64,000 nt of DNA from Muribaculum sp. (GCA_023666965.1 JAMPAZ010000003.1:52192-116191); one strand, 5' to 3'; counted from the stretch's first letter, positions 46,770-55,739 are shown. Notes: generated by a model from the sequence alone, not told the origin. A program made the numbers and translations.

Positions 46770-48233
46770 CTATTTCTTGCGGTTGGGATCGCAAGTCAAG
46801 CCGACACCGAGCTTTTTGAAAATTTTGTGGTCTACTTCACCGAGCATGACTGTGGAGTGCACCTGGCATCCGTTTAGTTCGGGGAGTTTTTCAAGTGCTC
46901 TGCGGCAGTTTTCGTCGTGGGTGCTGAGGACCGCCAACGCCACGAGGACTTCGTCGGTGTGCAGCCGTGGATTGCGTCCGCTCAGGTAGTTAAGCTTCAT
47001 GTACTGTATCGGCTCGATCATGTCCTGAGGTATGAGCTTGACGGCGTGGTCGATTCCGGCAAGGTGTTTGATGGCGTTTAAGATTAGCGCGGCGCTTGGT
47101 CCGAGAAGAGGCGATGTCTGCGCCGTGATGATGGTTCCGTCGGCGAGCTCTATAGCCGAGCAGGGCACGCCGTCGCGTTCGGCGCGTTCTTTTGCCGCCA
47201 CTACGGGGCGCCTGTAAGTGACATCAATCTTTGCTTGTTTAAACAGTAGCGCGATTTTGTTGACCTCTGCCTCGTTGCCTTCGCCGTCGGCCATGCGGTT
47301 GAGCGCGGTGTAGTAGCGGCGTATGATTTCCTGTTTCGAAGCTTCGCAACATACCTGATCGTCGTTGATGCAGAATCCGACCATGTTTACCCCCATGTCC
47401 GTAGGCGATTTGTAGGGGTTGTGTCCGTAGATGCCTTCAAATAGAGCGTTTAATACGGGGAATATTTCAATGTCGCGGTTATAGTTGATGGCCGTCTTTC
47501 CGTAGGCTTCGAGATGGAAAGGGTCGATCATGTTGACATCGTTGAGGTCGGCGGTGGCGGCTTCATAGGCGATGTTGACGGGGTGTTTCAGCGGCAGGCT
47601 CCAGACCGGAAACGTCTCGAACTTTGCATATCCGGCTTCTATGCCTCGCTTCTGCTCATTGTAGAGCTGGCTGAGGCAGACTGCCATCTTACCGCTGCCC
47701 GGTCCCGGTGCCGTGACGATTACCAGAGGACGTGAGGTCGATATGTAGTCGTTGCGTCCGAAGCCTTCGTCTGATGCAATGAGGTCGACGTTTGTGGGAT
47801 AGCCGTCGATGAGGTAGTGGACGTACGACTTAATGCCCATCTTTTCAAGTCTTTTCCGGAATGCATCGGCGCTCCCTTGTCCGTTGTAGTGGGTAATCAC
47901 TACCGAGCCTACCATGAAGCCCCGGTTTTGGAATTCAGTGCGCAGTCTCAGTACGTCCATGTCGTAAGTGATTCCGAGGTCCTGGCGAACCTTGTTCTTT
48001 TCGATGTCAACCGCACTAATCACAATCACAATCTCCGCATGGTCGCTCAGTTGGTGCAGCATACGCAGTTTGCTGTCCGGCTGAAAACCGGGCAAAACCC
48101 TGCTTGCATGATGGTCGTCGAATAGCTTGCCTCCGAGTTCGAGGTAGAGCTTGTTGCCAAACTGAGCGATGCGCTCTTTAATGTGTTCCGACTGTATCTT
48201 CAGATACTTGTCGTTGTCAAATCCGTATTTCAT
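46770..48233 (-). CDS. DUF1846 family protein
   Basis: 487 residues, no signal peptide. 'KYLKIQSEHIKERIAQFGNKLYLE' and 'APGPGSGKMAVCLSQLYNEQ' are marks of DUF1846, a conserved family with a nucleotide-binding-like fold; the P-loop-like 'GPGSGK' is visible near 180. Its reaction is unknown. It stands alone with its own promoter. Confidence 0.88.
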   Translation of the reverse strand: MKYGFDNDKYLKIQSEHIKERIAQFGNKLYLELGGKLFDDHHASRVLPGFQPDSKLRMLHQLSDHAEIVIVISAVDIEKNKVRQDLGITYDMDVLRLRTEFQNRGFMVGSVVITHYNGQGSADAFRKRLEKMGIKSYVHYLIDGYPTNVDLIASDEGFGRNDYISTSRPLVIVTAPGPGSGKMAVCLSQLYNEQKRGIEAGYAKFETFPVWSLPLKHPVNIAYEAATADLNDVNMIDPFHLEAYGKTAINYNRDIEIFPVLNALFEGIYGHNPYKSPTDMGVNMVGFCINDDQVCCEASKQEIIRRYYTALNRMADGEGNEAEVNKIALLFKQAKIDVTYRRPVVAAKERAERDGVPCSAIELADGTIITAQTSPLLGPSAALILNAIKHLAGIDHAVKLIPQDMIEPIQYMKLNYLSGRNPRLHTDEVLVALAVLSTHDENCRRALEKLPELNGCQVHSTVMLGEVDHKIFKKLGVGLTCDPNRKK

Positions 48234-48242
48234 AACGGATTA

Positions 48243-48272
48243 CAAAGTTAATGGATTTCACCCATTCCGCAA
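48243..48272 (-). promoter_or_regulatory. Promoter of the DUF1846 gene
   Basis: Minus strand TTG (48272-48270), 19 bases, TAACTTTG (48250-48243). The ATG starts nine bases after the box. Confidence 0.72.
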
Positions 48273-48274
48273 AA

Positions 48275-48874
48275 CTATTTCCGCAATTCATGCCCATGTT
48301 CGGCCATCCATCGCTCCCAGTCCTCCTCGCGCTCCCACAGCCATTTCTGTTTATATAGTTCGATGAAAAACCGATCTTCTGGCTCATTTATATCGAACTT
48401 TCTGAGAAATTTTGGAACGACGTCCTGTTCAAAATTATATATCTGGTTCAGACGCGGCGACAAATCTTCTATACCGTCTACCGGATAGTCCGATTGCCGG
48501 CTGACCATTCGTATGGTGACGCTGTCGATAACAGCAAACTTGTACGAATGCTTTTGAAGATTTCCCCACATGTAGTAGGTGTCTACAATAATAGTATCGT
48601 CTTTGAATGTGTATAGACCGTACTCGCGTTCTATAAATGCGCGTCCGTCAGTATAAAATCGCACCGGGCTGATATAGAGATCATCAACATATTTCCCATC
48701 AATACTTATCAAGCTGTCGAGTCCTGTGGAGGGTCTGCCAGTAAACTTTATCTCGGCACGTGGTGGATAATACTTGCCAGGACCTCCGCTTTTGGCATAT
48801 TTGTACATTCTGATACAACCGTTTGATGCTACAAGCAGTGCCAATATCGGTATTATATACAGTCTTCTCTTCAT
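48275..48874 (-). CDS. Lipoprotein of unknown function, candidate immunity-type
   Basis: 199 residues. Lipobox VASNG-C20. The body is beta-rich ('YISPVRFYTDGRAFIEREYGLY') and the C-terminus is rich in Trp and charge ('KQKWLWEREEDWERWMAEHG'). That tail is shared in character with the disrupted lipoprotein just upstream (48887-49435), and the bodies align by eye around 'YISPVRFYTDG' and 'YDPIQFDNFG'. So the two are probably paralogues. It is the third lipoprotein behind the RHS gene. Function not known. Confidence 0.6.
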   Translation of the reverse strand: MKRRLYIIPILALLVASNGCIRMYKYAKSGGPGKYYPPRAEIKFTGRPSTGLDSLISIDGKYVDDLYISPVRFYTDGRAFIEREYGLYTFKDDTIIVDTYYMWGNLQKHSYKFAVIDSVTIRMVSRQSDYPVDGIEDLSPRLNQIYNFEQDVVPKFLRKFDINEPEDRFFIELYKQKWLWEREEDWERWMAEHGHELRK

Positions 48875-48886
48875 ATCAATAAGTCT

Positions 48887-49435
48887 TTACTTTTGACGGC
48901 TTTGCTTCCACCTCTTTCGGGCCTCCTCGGATTCCCACATCCACTTTTGTTTCCTTAAAAAACCATCGTGAACCTTAATATCCTCAGGACAATCAAACCG
49001 GACATAAATATATTTTTTAGACGGCTCCCAATAGTGTTCTCTATCTCCTATATCTATACCCATATTTTTAACTTCCATTATTGTGTCTGGATCAATAACA
49101 ACGAAGCATATAGAAATTCTCGACCAATTGCTCCCCAAGGGGCCATCTTTGCAATAGAATTCAGTAAAAATAGAATCTTCTAAAATTTTATATGCTCCAA
49201 CTAATTAACCGTTTGCCGATGAAACAAAACCAAAATTATCAAACTGTATAGGATCATAATTAGTGTCTCCATAAAAGCAACCTTCAATGTCGACAATTTT
49301 AGATAAGCCGGTATATTCTGTATCCCATTTTATGTGTGGAATAGATTCAAAGTAGCTCGTTGAACGATAAGAACACCCATTTAACACACAAATCGCAAAT
49401 ATACACTGAAATACAAATACAATATTACTTCTCAT
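48887..49435 (-). pseudogene. Lipoprotein gene broken by an in-frame TAA
   Basis: The first part (49435-49205) encodes 76 residues with lipobox VLNG-C and stops at TAA (49207-49205). The same frame continues without break to 48887 and ends 'RKQKWMWESEEARKRWKQ', a tail like that of the paralogue at 48275. Read through, it would be about 182 residues, close to the paralogue's 199. Translation could restart only from a weak TTG (49138). AT-rich. Confidence 0.65.
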
Positions 49436-49524
49436 AATAACGACATTTCAATAAGTCCAAATTGAAAAAGGATTAAAACTTCCGACATATTGATACAGGT
49501 AAAGGACGCTTTCATACATTGATA

Positions 49525-50035
49525 TCATCTGTTGTCACTTTTATTGCTTTCATATTTCATCCTCGCTTGTTTCCAGGCCTCAGCATCATTCCATGGCCAA
49601 CCCTTGTCTATAGCATTTATTGCGAAGTATTCTTAGGATTTTCTCACGCGAAAGTCGTATTTTCATCCATGAATATACTGCCGCATCAAATCCGCAACTA
49701 TCTTTTATTTCTTCGTCGGAAAACAAATATAACCAACCTACAGCATTAGAATTCAGATCAGTTTCACATTTTGAATTTCGGAAGATACCTTCAACATAAT
49801 CATCGAACGAAATCAATGGCAATCCCCCGCCCATAAATGCGATTTTCTTGCCTTTAAAATCGAAATCGCCCCGCACCGAATCAAACAGTTCATTTAAAAT
49901 TTCACCCTCCTCATCATCCATCGGTGTCACAATCGAAGCTCGATACTTGTTCTCTCTTATATCCAAGGATTTAAGACTGGAACAACTGGCAACAACAAAG
50001 AGACACAGAGATATTAAGACTGCTATTTTATTCAT
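49525..50035 (-). pseudogene. Small lipoprotein gene, probable C-terminal frameshift
   Basis: The intact frame (50035-49586) encodes 149 residues with lipobox VAS-C18 ('LFVVASCSSLK'). After about 49635 the neighbouring frame, instead of the annotated one, gives a tail 'KGWPWNDAEAWKQARMKYE' that runs to TGA at 49525-49527 and has the Trp-rich form of the two lipoproteins downstream. One extra base near 49635-49650 would explain this. If so, the visible 149-residue form has a foreign end. The gene starts 16 bases after the RHS stop, the usual place of an immunity gene. A different family from the other two is possible. Confidence 0.5.
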
Positions 50036-50051
50036 AATTTTTCAATTATAT

Positions 50052-51473
50052 TTACCAACCATTTAAATTATACATATAGGGACTAGAATATATTCCTATT
50101 TGCCTGATTAACAATTGAGCATTTAACATATGTGGATGGAATATGTATAATGTCGGTATTCCAGTCGACCAAAGAGCCCTTGTGGTGTGTCCGACACAGC
50201 TATTCCACAATAGATCCCATCGATTAATTTTTGACACATAATTATTTAATGCATTAATGCTTACATTATTTAATTCAACTTTCCATGTTCCTGAGTCAAA
50301 GAAGTGTGTATCCCAATCTTTATCAGCAGCAACAATTGAATTTAAATATGTTTCCTTCATGGATTTTGTGACTTCTATTTTGTCCAACGGGCCAACAGAG
50401 ACAATTGACTCACCGGTATTCGTTGAAATGCTACGATGTCCCCACCATTCTTCGCCTCCTTTTGTTTTGGAAGAATTGACAGCAATATTTTTCCCACCAC
50501 CCTTAACTGCTGAAAACACATCAGCCAAATTCGCAAATCCGCCAAATACGTATGAAAGAGTTTCAAATATAGAATTACCGCCTTTACCTAAAAATCCAAC
50601 ATTTCCGGCTTCTAAGTTAATTGAAAAAATTCCAAAACTAATTGACAACGGCGTTTGTCCACCAGTATATATATTATTACCCATCGAATTTATTAGCGAC
50701 GAGCAACATATTGACAAAGTGTTAGCAAAAGGAATTTCGCTTGAAGCAACAATATTTCCTACATACCCACTCACTCCTCCAACTAACGCTCCTCCAATTA
50801 TACCAGACCAAGTCTTCACTGAAGCATAATCCCACTTTAAAGGATTGAATTCACCCTTATTTGATATAACGCCTCCGGAATAAGCACCAATAGTAGCTCC
50901 AATTATAACAGGGACAAACCATGCTATTTTTCCGTCAGGATCAATGTAGCAGAGAGGGTTGTTCAGGCAGTATGAATAACGGTTGAAGTTCTGCGGGAGC
51001 GTAGGGTCCTGCACGTATGGGTCGGGCGACAGGAACCGCCCAAGGACGGGGTCGTAAAGGCGTGCGTTCATGTTCACAAGTCCGTAATTCCGCAGGTAAT
51101 CATGGCTTCCGTAGCCACGTCCGAGTATAAGCGCAGGCTCTTTACCAGATGCATACACTTCGTACGTGTCCGGGTCGCGGAGTCTGCCCCACGCGTCGTA
51201 GCTTAACTCCTGCTCGACCTTGCCTCCAGTGGTGTCGACCAAAGCTACGATACTGCCGACGTGGTCGCGCACTATGAAGTATAGCTTCATACTCCCCTTG
51301 CCACGGGTGCTTTTGACCATGACGGCCGGTGCCGTGTATGCATCTCCTCCGATATAGAAACGCTCAACATCATACTCCGTCTGCTTGAGATCCTGACTTC
51401 CTCCAATTCCCGGGTCAACCACGGTTATGCCTCCATTGGTGCCATAAGTGTCGGGAAAGAGGTTGGAGTCCAT
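50052..51473 (-). CDS. Orphan RHS protein tip with variable C-terminal (toxin-like) domain
   Basis: 473 residues. Residues about 63-182 are an RHS-repeat-associated core ending 'GRFLSPDPYVQDP' and 'NRYSYCLNNPLCYIDPDGK'. The ~1,000 or more residues of YD repeats that normally precede it are missing, and no signal is present. After DPDG (about base 50928) base composition changes sharply from GC-rich to AT-rich, which is how swapped C-terminal toxin domains look. The C-terminal part has two hydrophobic Gly-rich stretches (about 185-300), and near the end C426 in 'NSCVGHTTRALW' with His429 and 'HPHML', a layout that could be a papain/NlpC-like Cys-His hydrolase; this is inference. Lipoprotein genes follow. 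Confidence 0.75.
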   Translation of the reverse strand: MDSNLFPDTYGTNGGITVVDPGIGGSQDLKQTEYDVERFYIGGDAYTAPAVMVKSTRGKGSMKLYFIVRDHVGSIVALVDTTGGKVEQELSYDAWGRLRDPDTYEVYASGKEPALILGRGYGSHDYLRNYGLVNMNARLYDPVLGRFLSPDPYVQDPTLPQNFNRYSYCLNNPLCYIDPDGKIAWFVPVIIGATIGAYSGGVISNKGEFNPLKWDYASVKTWSGIIGGALVGGVSGYVGNIVASSEIPFANTLSICCSSLINSMGNNIYTGGQTPLSISFGIFSINLEAGNVGFLGKGGNSIFETLSYVFGGFANLADVFSAVKGGGKNIAVNSSKTKGGEEWWGHRSISTNTGESIVSVGPLDKIEVTKSMKETYLNSIVAADKDWDTHFFDSGTWKVELNNVSINALNNYVSKINRWDLLWNSCVGHTTRALWSTGIPTLYIFHPHMLNAQLLIRQIGIYSSPYMYNLNGW

Positions 51474-51563
51474 AGCTTGCTGTGATTTGTGATTTTCGCA
51501 AATTTAAACATATAATATGTGCGACACTAACATTCACACATGTTTTACGACATAAATTATCTC

Positions 51564-52913
51564 TTAAAATAGTTTGGTCGGGGCAGTGGGGATGTGGGTG
51601 GAGAGGATGCGCCATTCGTTAGGATAGAGGTTGTTGGCGCGGTTGCCAAGGTTTTTGACGAAGCCAAGGGGATGGTTGTGGTTGGTGAGGAGGATGAATC
51701 CCTTCGGAACGTCGGCCGGGAGCGTGACCGCTTCACGCCGAAGATATGATATTGCCGTCGGATAGTCGACTTCGACGGAGGGGAATGCTTCCGAAGCGAA
51801 GGCCGTTGACATGGCAAGAGAGTGCGAGGGAATTAAGTCGCGTCCTTTAGGCGTGGCGACTTCGATGCCGGCGTATATGACATCAAGACGTTTACTTAGT
51901 TCTTTGAGCAGAGGCGCCCATTGGCGCGGAAAGGCTCTAACGGAATTGGACGTTGCTTCGATAACGAAGTCATCGCAATTTTTCAGCCAGCCACGGCATT
52001 CGTAAGCAAGCTTCTTGTCGGCAGGAGGCTCTTTCCTCGTCTTAGTGGAGAAGTTGCGGTGAACTCCATCGCCTCCTTTTTGAATGACGGCCACGGTAAG
52101 GCCTTCGCCTCTGACTTTGCCGGGCAAGAAGTGCAGACATGTTCCTCGCCTGACGATGCCCCATTCTGCCGGAACGTCAATCTCTACGACGGAAGCGTCG
52201 TAATTGTCGAGAATCCATTCGACCATTTCTTCATTTTCTTGCCGGTTGAATGTGCATGTGGAGTATATAAGATAGCCGCCCTCTTTGAGCGCGGGCCACA
52301 GATTGTCGATGATGGACTTTTGGCGCAGTGCGCATTCATTGACGAGTGCCGGAGTCCATTGGCGCACTGCCTCAGCATCCTTTCGGAACATGCCTTCGCC
52401 GGAGCAGGGCACGTCGGCGGCGATGATATCGAATGTGCCCGGCAGAGTTCTGAATCGTACCGTGTCGCCTTTTGAAACCACGATGGCCGGACATCCCCAT
52501 TTTATCAGGTTTTCCTTCAGGGTATTGGCGCGGACCGGTACAAATTCATTGGCTACAATCAGAGAGCCGTCGGGCAGTGCATCGATGGCTGTCGTGGTCT
52601 TACCTCCCGGAGCTGCGCAAGCGTCGAGATACGCTACAGGCATTCCCGGCCGAGTCAACTGATGTAGAATGTGGGAATAAATCATCGATGAAGCATCTTG
52701 TACGTAATATATGCCTTGATGCAGAGCCGGGTCGAATGTGAACTGAGGCCGATCATTAATGTACATGCCTTCGGGACACCATGGAACAGTCTGCACGCCG
52801 TCAGGAAACGGGTCTGACTTGGCGACATTGCGCCTTATGCTGACCGTAGCGTCGCCTTTAAGGGCTTCGCTCAGTCCTTCAAAGTCAGGGTTGAAATCTT
52901 TTGGCAGTTCCAA
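51564..52913 (-). CDS. rRNA (cytosine-C5)-methyltransferase, RsmF/NSUN family
   Basis: 449 residues. SAM-binding 'DACAAPGGKTT', the motif IV Cys in 'ADVPCSGEGMFRKD' and the catalytic Cys of motif VI in 'YSTCTFNRQENEE' are complete. A C-terminal PUA-like RNA-binding part (about 320-449) ends 'NHPLGFVKNLGNRANNLYPNEWR'. It methylates cytosine in rRNA. It stands between the RHS region and a mobile-like element that covers its upstream region. Confidence 0.92.
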   Translation of the reverse strand: MELPKDFNPDFEGLSEALKGDATVSIRRNVAKSDPFPDGVQTVPWCPEGMYINDRPQFTFDPALHQGIYYVQDASSMIYSHILHQLTRPGMPVAYLDACAAPGGKTTTAIDALPDGSLIVANEFVPVRANTLKENLIKWGCPAIVVSKGDTVRFRTLPGTFDIIAADVPCSGEGMFRKDAEAVRQWTPALVNECALRQKSIIDNLWPALKEGGYLIYSTCTFNRQENEEMVEWILDNYDASVVEIDVPAEWGIVRRGTCLHFLPGKVRGEGLTVAVIQKGGDGVHRNFSTKTRKEPPADKKLAYECRGWLKNCDDFVIEATSNSVRAFPRQWAPLLKELSKRLDVIYAGIEVATPKGRDLIPSHSLAMSTAFASEAFPSVEVDYPTAISYLRREAVTLPADVPKGFILLTNHNHPLGFVKNLGNRANNLYPNEWRILSTHIPTAPTKLF

Positions 52914-52928
52914 ATTTTGTGCAATTTA

Positions 52929-53278
52929 GAGGTTGTTTAAATACTTAAGTTAATGCCAGGACGGTCAGATTTTTGAGCGATTTTGGCGTAACGACGAAGG
53001 AGTGTGCCCATGGGCACGTGACCGAGGAGACGCGTCAAAAGCATCAAAAAGATGACTGAAACGATGGTATTTTAACATCAATATATAAATTTTTAGTCTA
53101 ATAAATTCTGAATGTCAATGAATAAGTCCGTTTTGAAGTTACCTGCCGGGGTCTCGTCCTTCGGGCATCTTTGCCCTTTTGTCTAAGTCGTGTACGTCAA
53201 GTACACTCCTTCGACTCAGCGACAAATCTGCTCCAAAATACGAGACCTTGGCGTTAACTTAAGTATTTAAACAACCTC
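52929..53278. mobile_element. 350 bp non-coding element with long inverted ends (MITE-like)
   Basis: Begins GAGGTTGTTTAAATACTTAA (52929) and ends with its reverse complement (53278); the match runs for about 29 bases with one or two differences (GTTAATGCC against GTTAACGCC). TTA stands directly on both sides (52926-52928, 53279-53281), as a 3 bp target duplication. The inside has smaller palindromes (GTGTACGTCAAGTACAC; GGGCATCTTTGCCC; GTGCCCATGGGCAC) and no open frame of note. No transposase is present, so it would need one elsewhere. It fills the 365-base gap. Confidence 0.8.
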
Positions 53279-54655
53279 TTAATATCGTGGGACATTGCAG
53301 GAAGAGCACTTGTCATGATAGTGTGCGGAATAACGGCCACATACAAAGCATTTAGTGCCTTCCGAATTGTAGTGGGCAACCCATGACTGCATAGATCCAC
53401 CCGAATTAGGCGTGGGGTTAATGCCGCTCCCTCCGCACTTGCTGCAAGTGCCGGACGAGGAGTGGTTATGTCCTGATGAGTATGACGAAGAGCCGGACGA
53501 TGCGGAGTAAGAACCGGATGGCATATATATCTCTCGTCCGTTGGAGTCGTACATATGGGAGGCCCTTAGAACAATGCCGTTTGAATATCGGCATTGTGGG
53601 CATTTACCGGATTGGTCGCAATATACACACGGAATATATGTCCCATATCCTGCCGTAACTGTACCTCCATAACCGTGGCACATCTGGCATTGTGTTGTCC
53701 CGAAACATGCCTGACAAGCCCCATAGACAGCGACTACTTTGCCCCCGTTAGCGTATTCGGTGACTTCTTCATAGCCGTATTGTGTGACATTTTGACGATA
53801 GGTGCGGGCTACGCTGTTAGACGATGGATTCGTCGTAGTGGTCGAAGTCGTAGTTGATGCGGTTGACGTAGATTTGGATGTAGGATTACCCCCTCCGACA
53901 TAGCAGATTGCCATTCCGTCATTCCAATTCTTGCTGATCCAATCCGACAAATCGTTGAATGTGGGGCTATAGGATTGGGGTGGTTGGCTCCCTTTGTATT
54001 CACCGTATGGAATAAAGTAGTCGCCATCGGCATACTCTACTAAATGAATTCGGTCGCCACCATTCCAAATTTCCTTTACTACAGAATTCAGATTGGAGTT
54101 GGTTGCCCATTTATAGCCTTGATTCTTTATATTAGTTCCGGAAGTAATTACCCAAAGCCATTTTCCACTGCTGTAGGTGGCTTGCGTTAAGTAGTATCCT
54201 TTGTCGCGCCATTCATTGTACCACTCTTTCAATTCCGAGGTGTTGGCCTGCTTATATCTTTGTCCGGTATAGTTCTTAACCTTCGACATTACCCAAAGCC
54301 ATTTCCCGGTGCTGCATGAAACGGAGGTGATGTAATAGTCTTGATCATATTTTTCCTTAATCCAATCAGACGGCCACGTTTGGGTGTATTTGTAAGTTTG
54401 TGCCGTGTAGTTTGGATTTTTGGACATTACTACAAACCAGCCCCGTTCAGTGTAGGCTGCCCCGGTTATGTATTTGTCTTTGTCCCATTCTTCTTTTATC
54501 TTGCTTTCGGGAAGTTCGCTGCCTGCGCCTCCATAGAACCATCGTTGCGAGCTGAGGTTGTTGTCGGTCTGCATCAGGATGAAGGTTTTGTCTATGGCGT
54601 AACATTTAATCATAGACATTATTGATAGGAGAATCAGTGAGATGATTAGTCGCAT
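53279..54655 (-). CDS. Secreted protein with DUF7477-like repeats and zinc-ribbon tail
   Basis: 458 residues. Signal peptide 1-20. Residues about 50-260 hold four to five repeats of about 45-50 residues with the pattern W-x-K/D-x-x-Y-Y-I-T ... S-G-K-W-L-W-V-M-S-K ... Y-x-x-Q-x-Y-K, which resembles DUF7477 repeats known from plant casein-kinase-like proteins. A Ser/Thr-rich linker (about 265-290) leads to a Cys-rich part with DnaJ-like CxxC units ('CQACFGTTQCQMC', 'CVYCDQSGKCPQC', 'CSKCGGSG', 'CFVCGRYS', 'CSSC'). Probably a periplasmic or surface binding protein. Its stop TAA is the TTA next to the inverted-end element. Confidence 0.65.
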   Translation of the reverse strand: MRLIISLILLSIMSMIKCYAIDKTFILMQTDNNLSSQRWFYGGAGSELPESKIKEEWDKDKYITGAAYTERGWFVVMSKNPNYTAQTYKYTQTWPSDWIKEKYDQDYYITSVSCSTGKWLWVMSKVKNYTGQRYKQANTSELKEWYNEWRDKGYYLTQATYSSGKWLWVITSGTNIKNQGYKWATNSNLNSVVKEIWNGGDRIHLVEYADGDYFIPYGEYKGSQPPQSYSPTFNDLSDWISKNWNDGMAICYVGGGNPTSKSTSTASTTTSTTTTNPSSNSVARTYRQNVTQYGYEEVTEYANGGKVVAVYGACQACFGTTQCQMCHGYGGTVTAGYGTYIPCVYCDQSGKCPQCRYSNGIVLRASHMYDSNGREIYMPSGSYSASSGSSSYSSGHNHSSSGTCSKCGGSGINPTPNSGGSMQSWVAHYNSEGTKCFVCGRYSAHYHDKCSSCNVPRY

Positions 54656-54673
54656 AAATTTATGGTTTATTGG

Positions 54674-55702
54674 TCATTCTCGTTTTTGTCCGGCAAGCAT
54701 CCCGCAGGCGGCCGCGATGTCTTCGCCTCGCGAGGTGCGTATCGTAGCCGTGATTCCTAATTCGTTCAAGCGGTCGCGGAAAGCCACCATCGTAGCTTCG
54801 TCGGCTGTATGCAGTTCGCTGTCCGGAATGGCGTGGAAGCGAATCAGGTTGACGCGGCAGTCGAGTCCTTTTAACAGTCTGGCGAGAGCCATGGCGTGTC
54901 GCATGTTGTCGTTGAGTCCGCCCCACATGATATATTCTACCGACAGGCGGCGTTGGTGGGCAAAGTCGTAGCCCCGTAGCATTTCGAGCACGCTCTTCAA
55001 GGGATAGGCGCGTTCGACCGGCATAAGCGATGCGCGTTCTTCGGGGAATGGGGAGTGGACGCTAATGGCGACGTGCACTTTTGTTGTGTCGAGAAGTGTG
55101 CGCAGTTGATTGAGCTTGCCGATTGATGAGACTGTGATGCGTTTAGGGCTCCAAGCCAGTCCCCACGGGGCGGTGAGCAGCTCGATGGCATCGAGCACCG
55201 GCTGAAGATTGTCCATCGGTTCGCCCATGCCCATGAATACGATGTTGGTCAGCGACTCGCTGTTGTCTACGGAGAGCACCTGGTTGATTATGTCGTGGGT
55301 GTCGAGATTGCCATGGAATCCTTGGCGCCCTGTCATGCAGAAACGGCACCCCATGCGGCATCCGGCCTGGGAGGATACGCAAAGCGTAGCTCTCTCCTTG
55401 TCAGGGATGTACACGGCTTCGACATCGCGTCCGCCACGCCCGTCGAAGAGATATTTGACAGTGCCGTCGACAGATTTGGCTCTGGCTTTCGGAGCGACGC
55501 GCCCTACGCAATATGATTCTTTAAGGCGGGCACGTCCTTTGAGCGATATGTTGGTCATAAGGTCAATGTCGTCGACGCGCTTTTCGTAGAGCCATTGTGC
55601 TATCTGCTTTGCCGTAAATGCGGGCAGACCGCACTCTGTGACCACGCTCTTTAGCTTGTCGAGATTCATTCCCAGGAGTGGTGTCAATCCATTCTGTATC
55701 AT
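54674..55702 (-). CDS. rlmN: 23S rRNA (adenine2503-C2)-methyltransferase
   Basis: 342 residues from ATG 55702. The radical-SAM cluster motif is C115, C119, C122 in 'SQAGCRMGCRFC'; 'GMGEPMDN' and the catalytic Cys of 'DIAAACGML' near the end complete the family. It methylates A2503 in 23S rRNA and A37 in some tRNAs. A later ATG (55669) lies inside conserved 'PLLGMNLDKL', so the upstream ATG is preferred. Confidence 0.95.
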   Translation of the reverse strand: MIQNGLTPLLGMNLDKLKSVVTECGLPAFTAKQIAQWLYEKRVDDIDLMTNISLKGRARLKESYCVGRVAPKARAKSVDGTVKYLFDGRGGRDVEAVYIPDKERATLCVSSQAGCRMGCRFCMTGRQGFHGNLDTHDIINQVLSVDNSESLTNIVFMGMGEPMDNLQPVLDAIELLTAPWGLAWSPKRITVSSIGKLNQLRTLLDTTKVHVAISVHSPFPEERASLMPVERAYPLKSVLEMLRGYDFAHQRRLSVEYIMWGGLNDNMRHAMALARLLKGLDCRVNLIRFHAIPDSELHTADEATMVAFRDRLNELGITATIRTSRGEDIAAACGMLAGQKRE

Positions 55703-55708
55703 AATGTG

Positions 55709-55739
55709 CAAAGATAATGATTTCTTACGTCAACGCCAA
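55709..55739 (-). promoter_or_regulatory. Promoter of rlmN
   Basis: Minus strand TTG (55739-55737), 20 bases, TATCTTTG (55716-55709). The ATG follows after six bases. Confidence 0.72.

Noticed and set aside
52929-53278. Remnant of a transposase gene inside the 350 bp element
   Set aside because: No frame of meaningful length or familiar motif on either strand.
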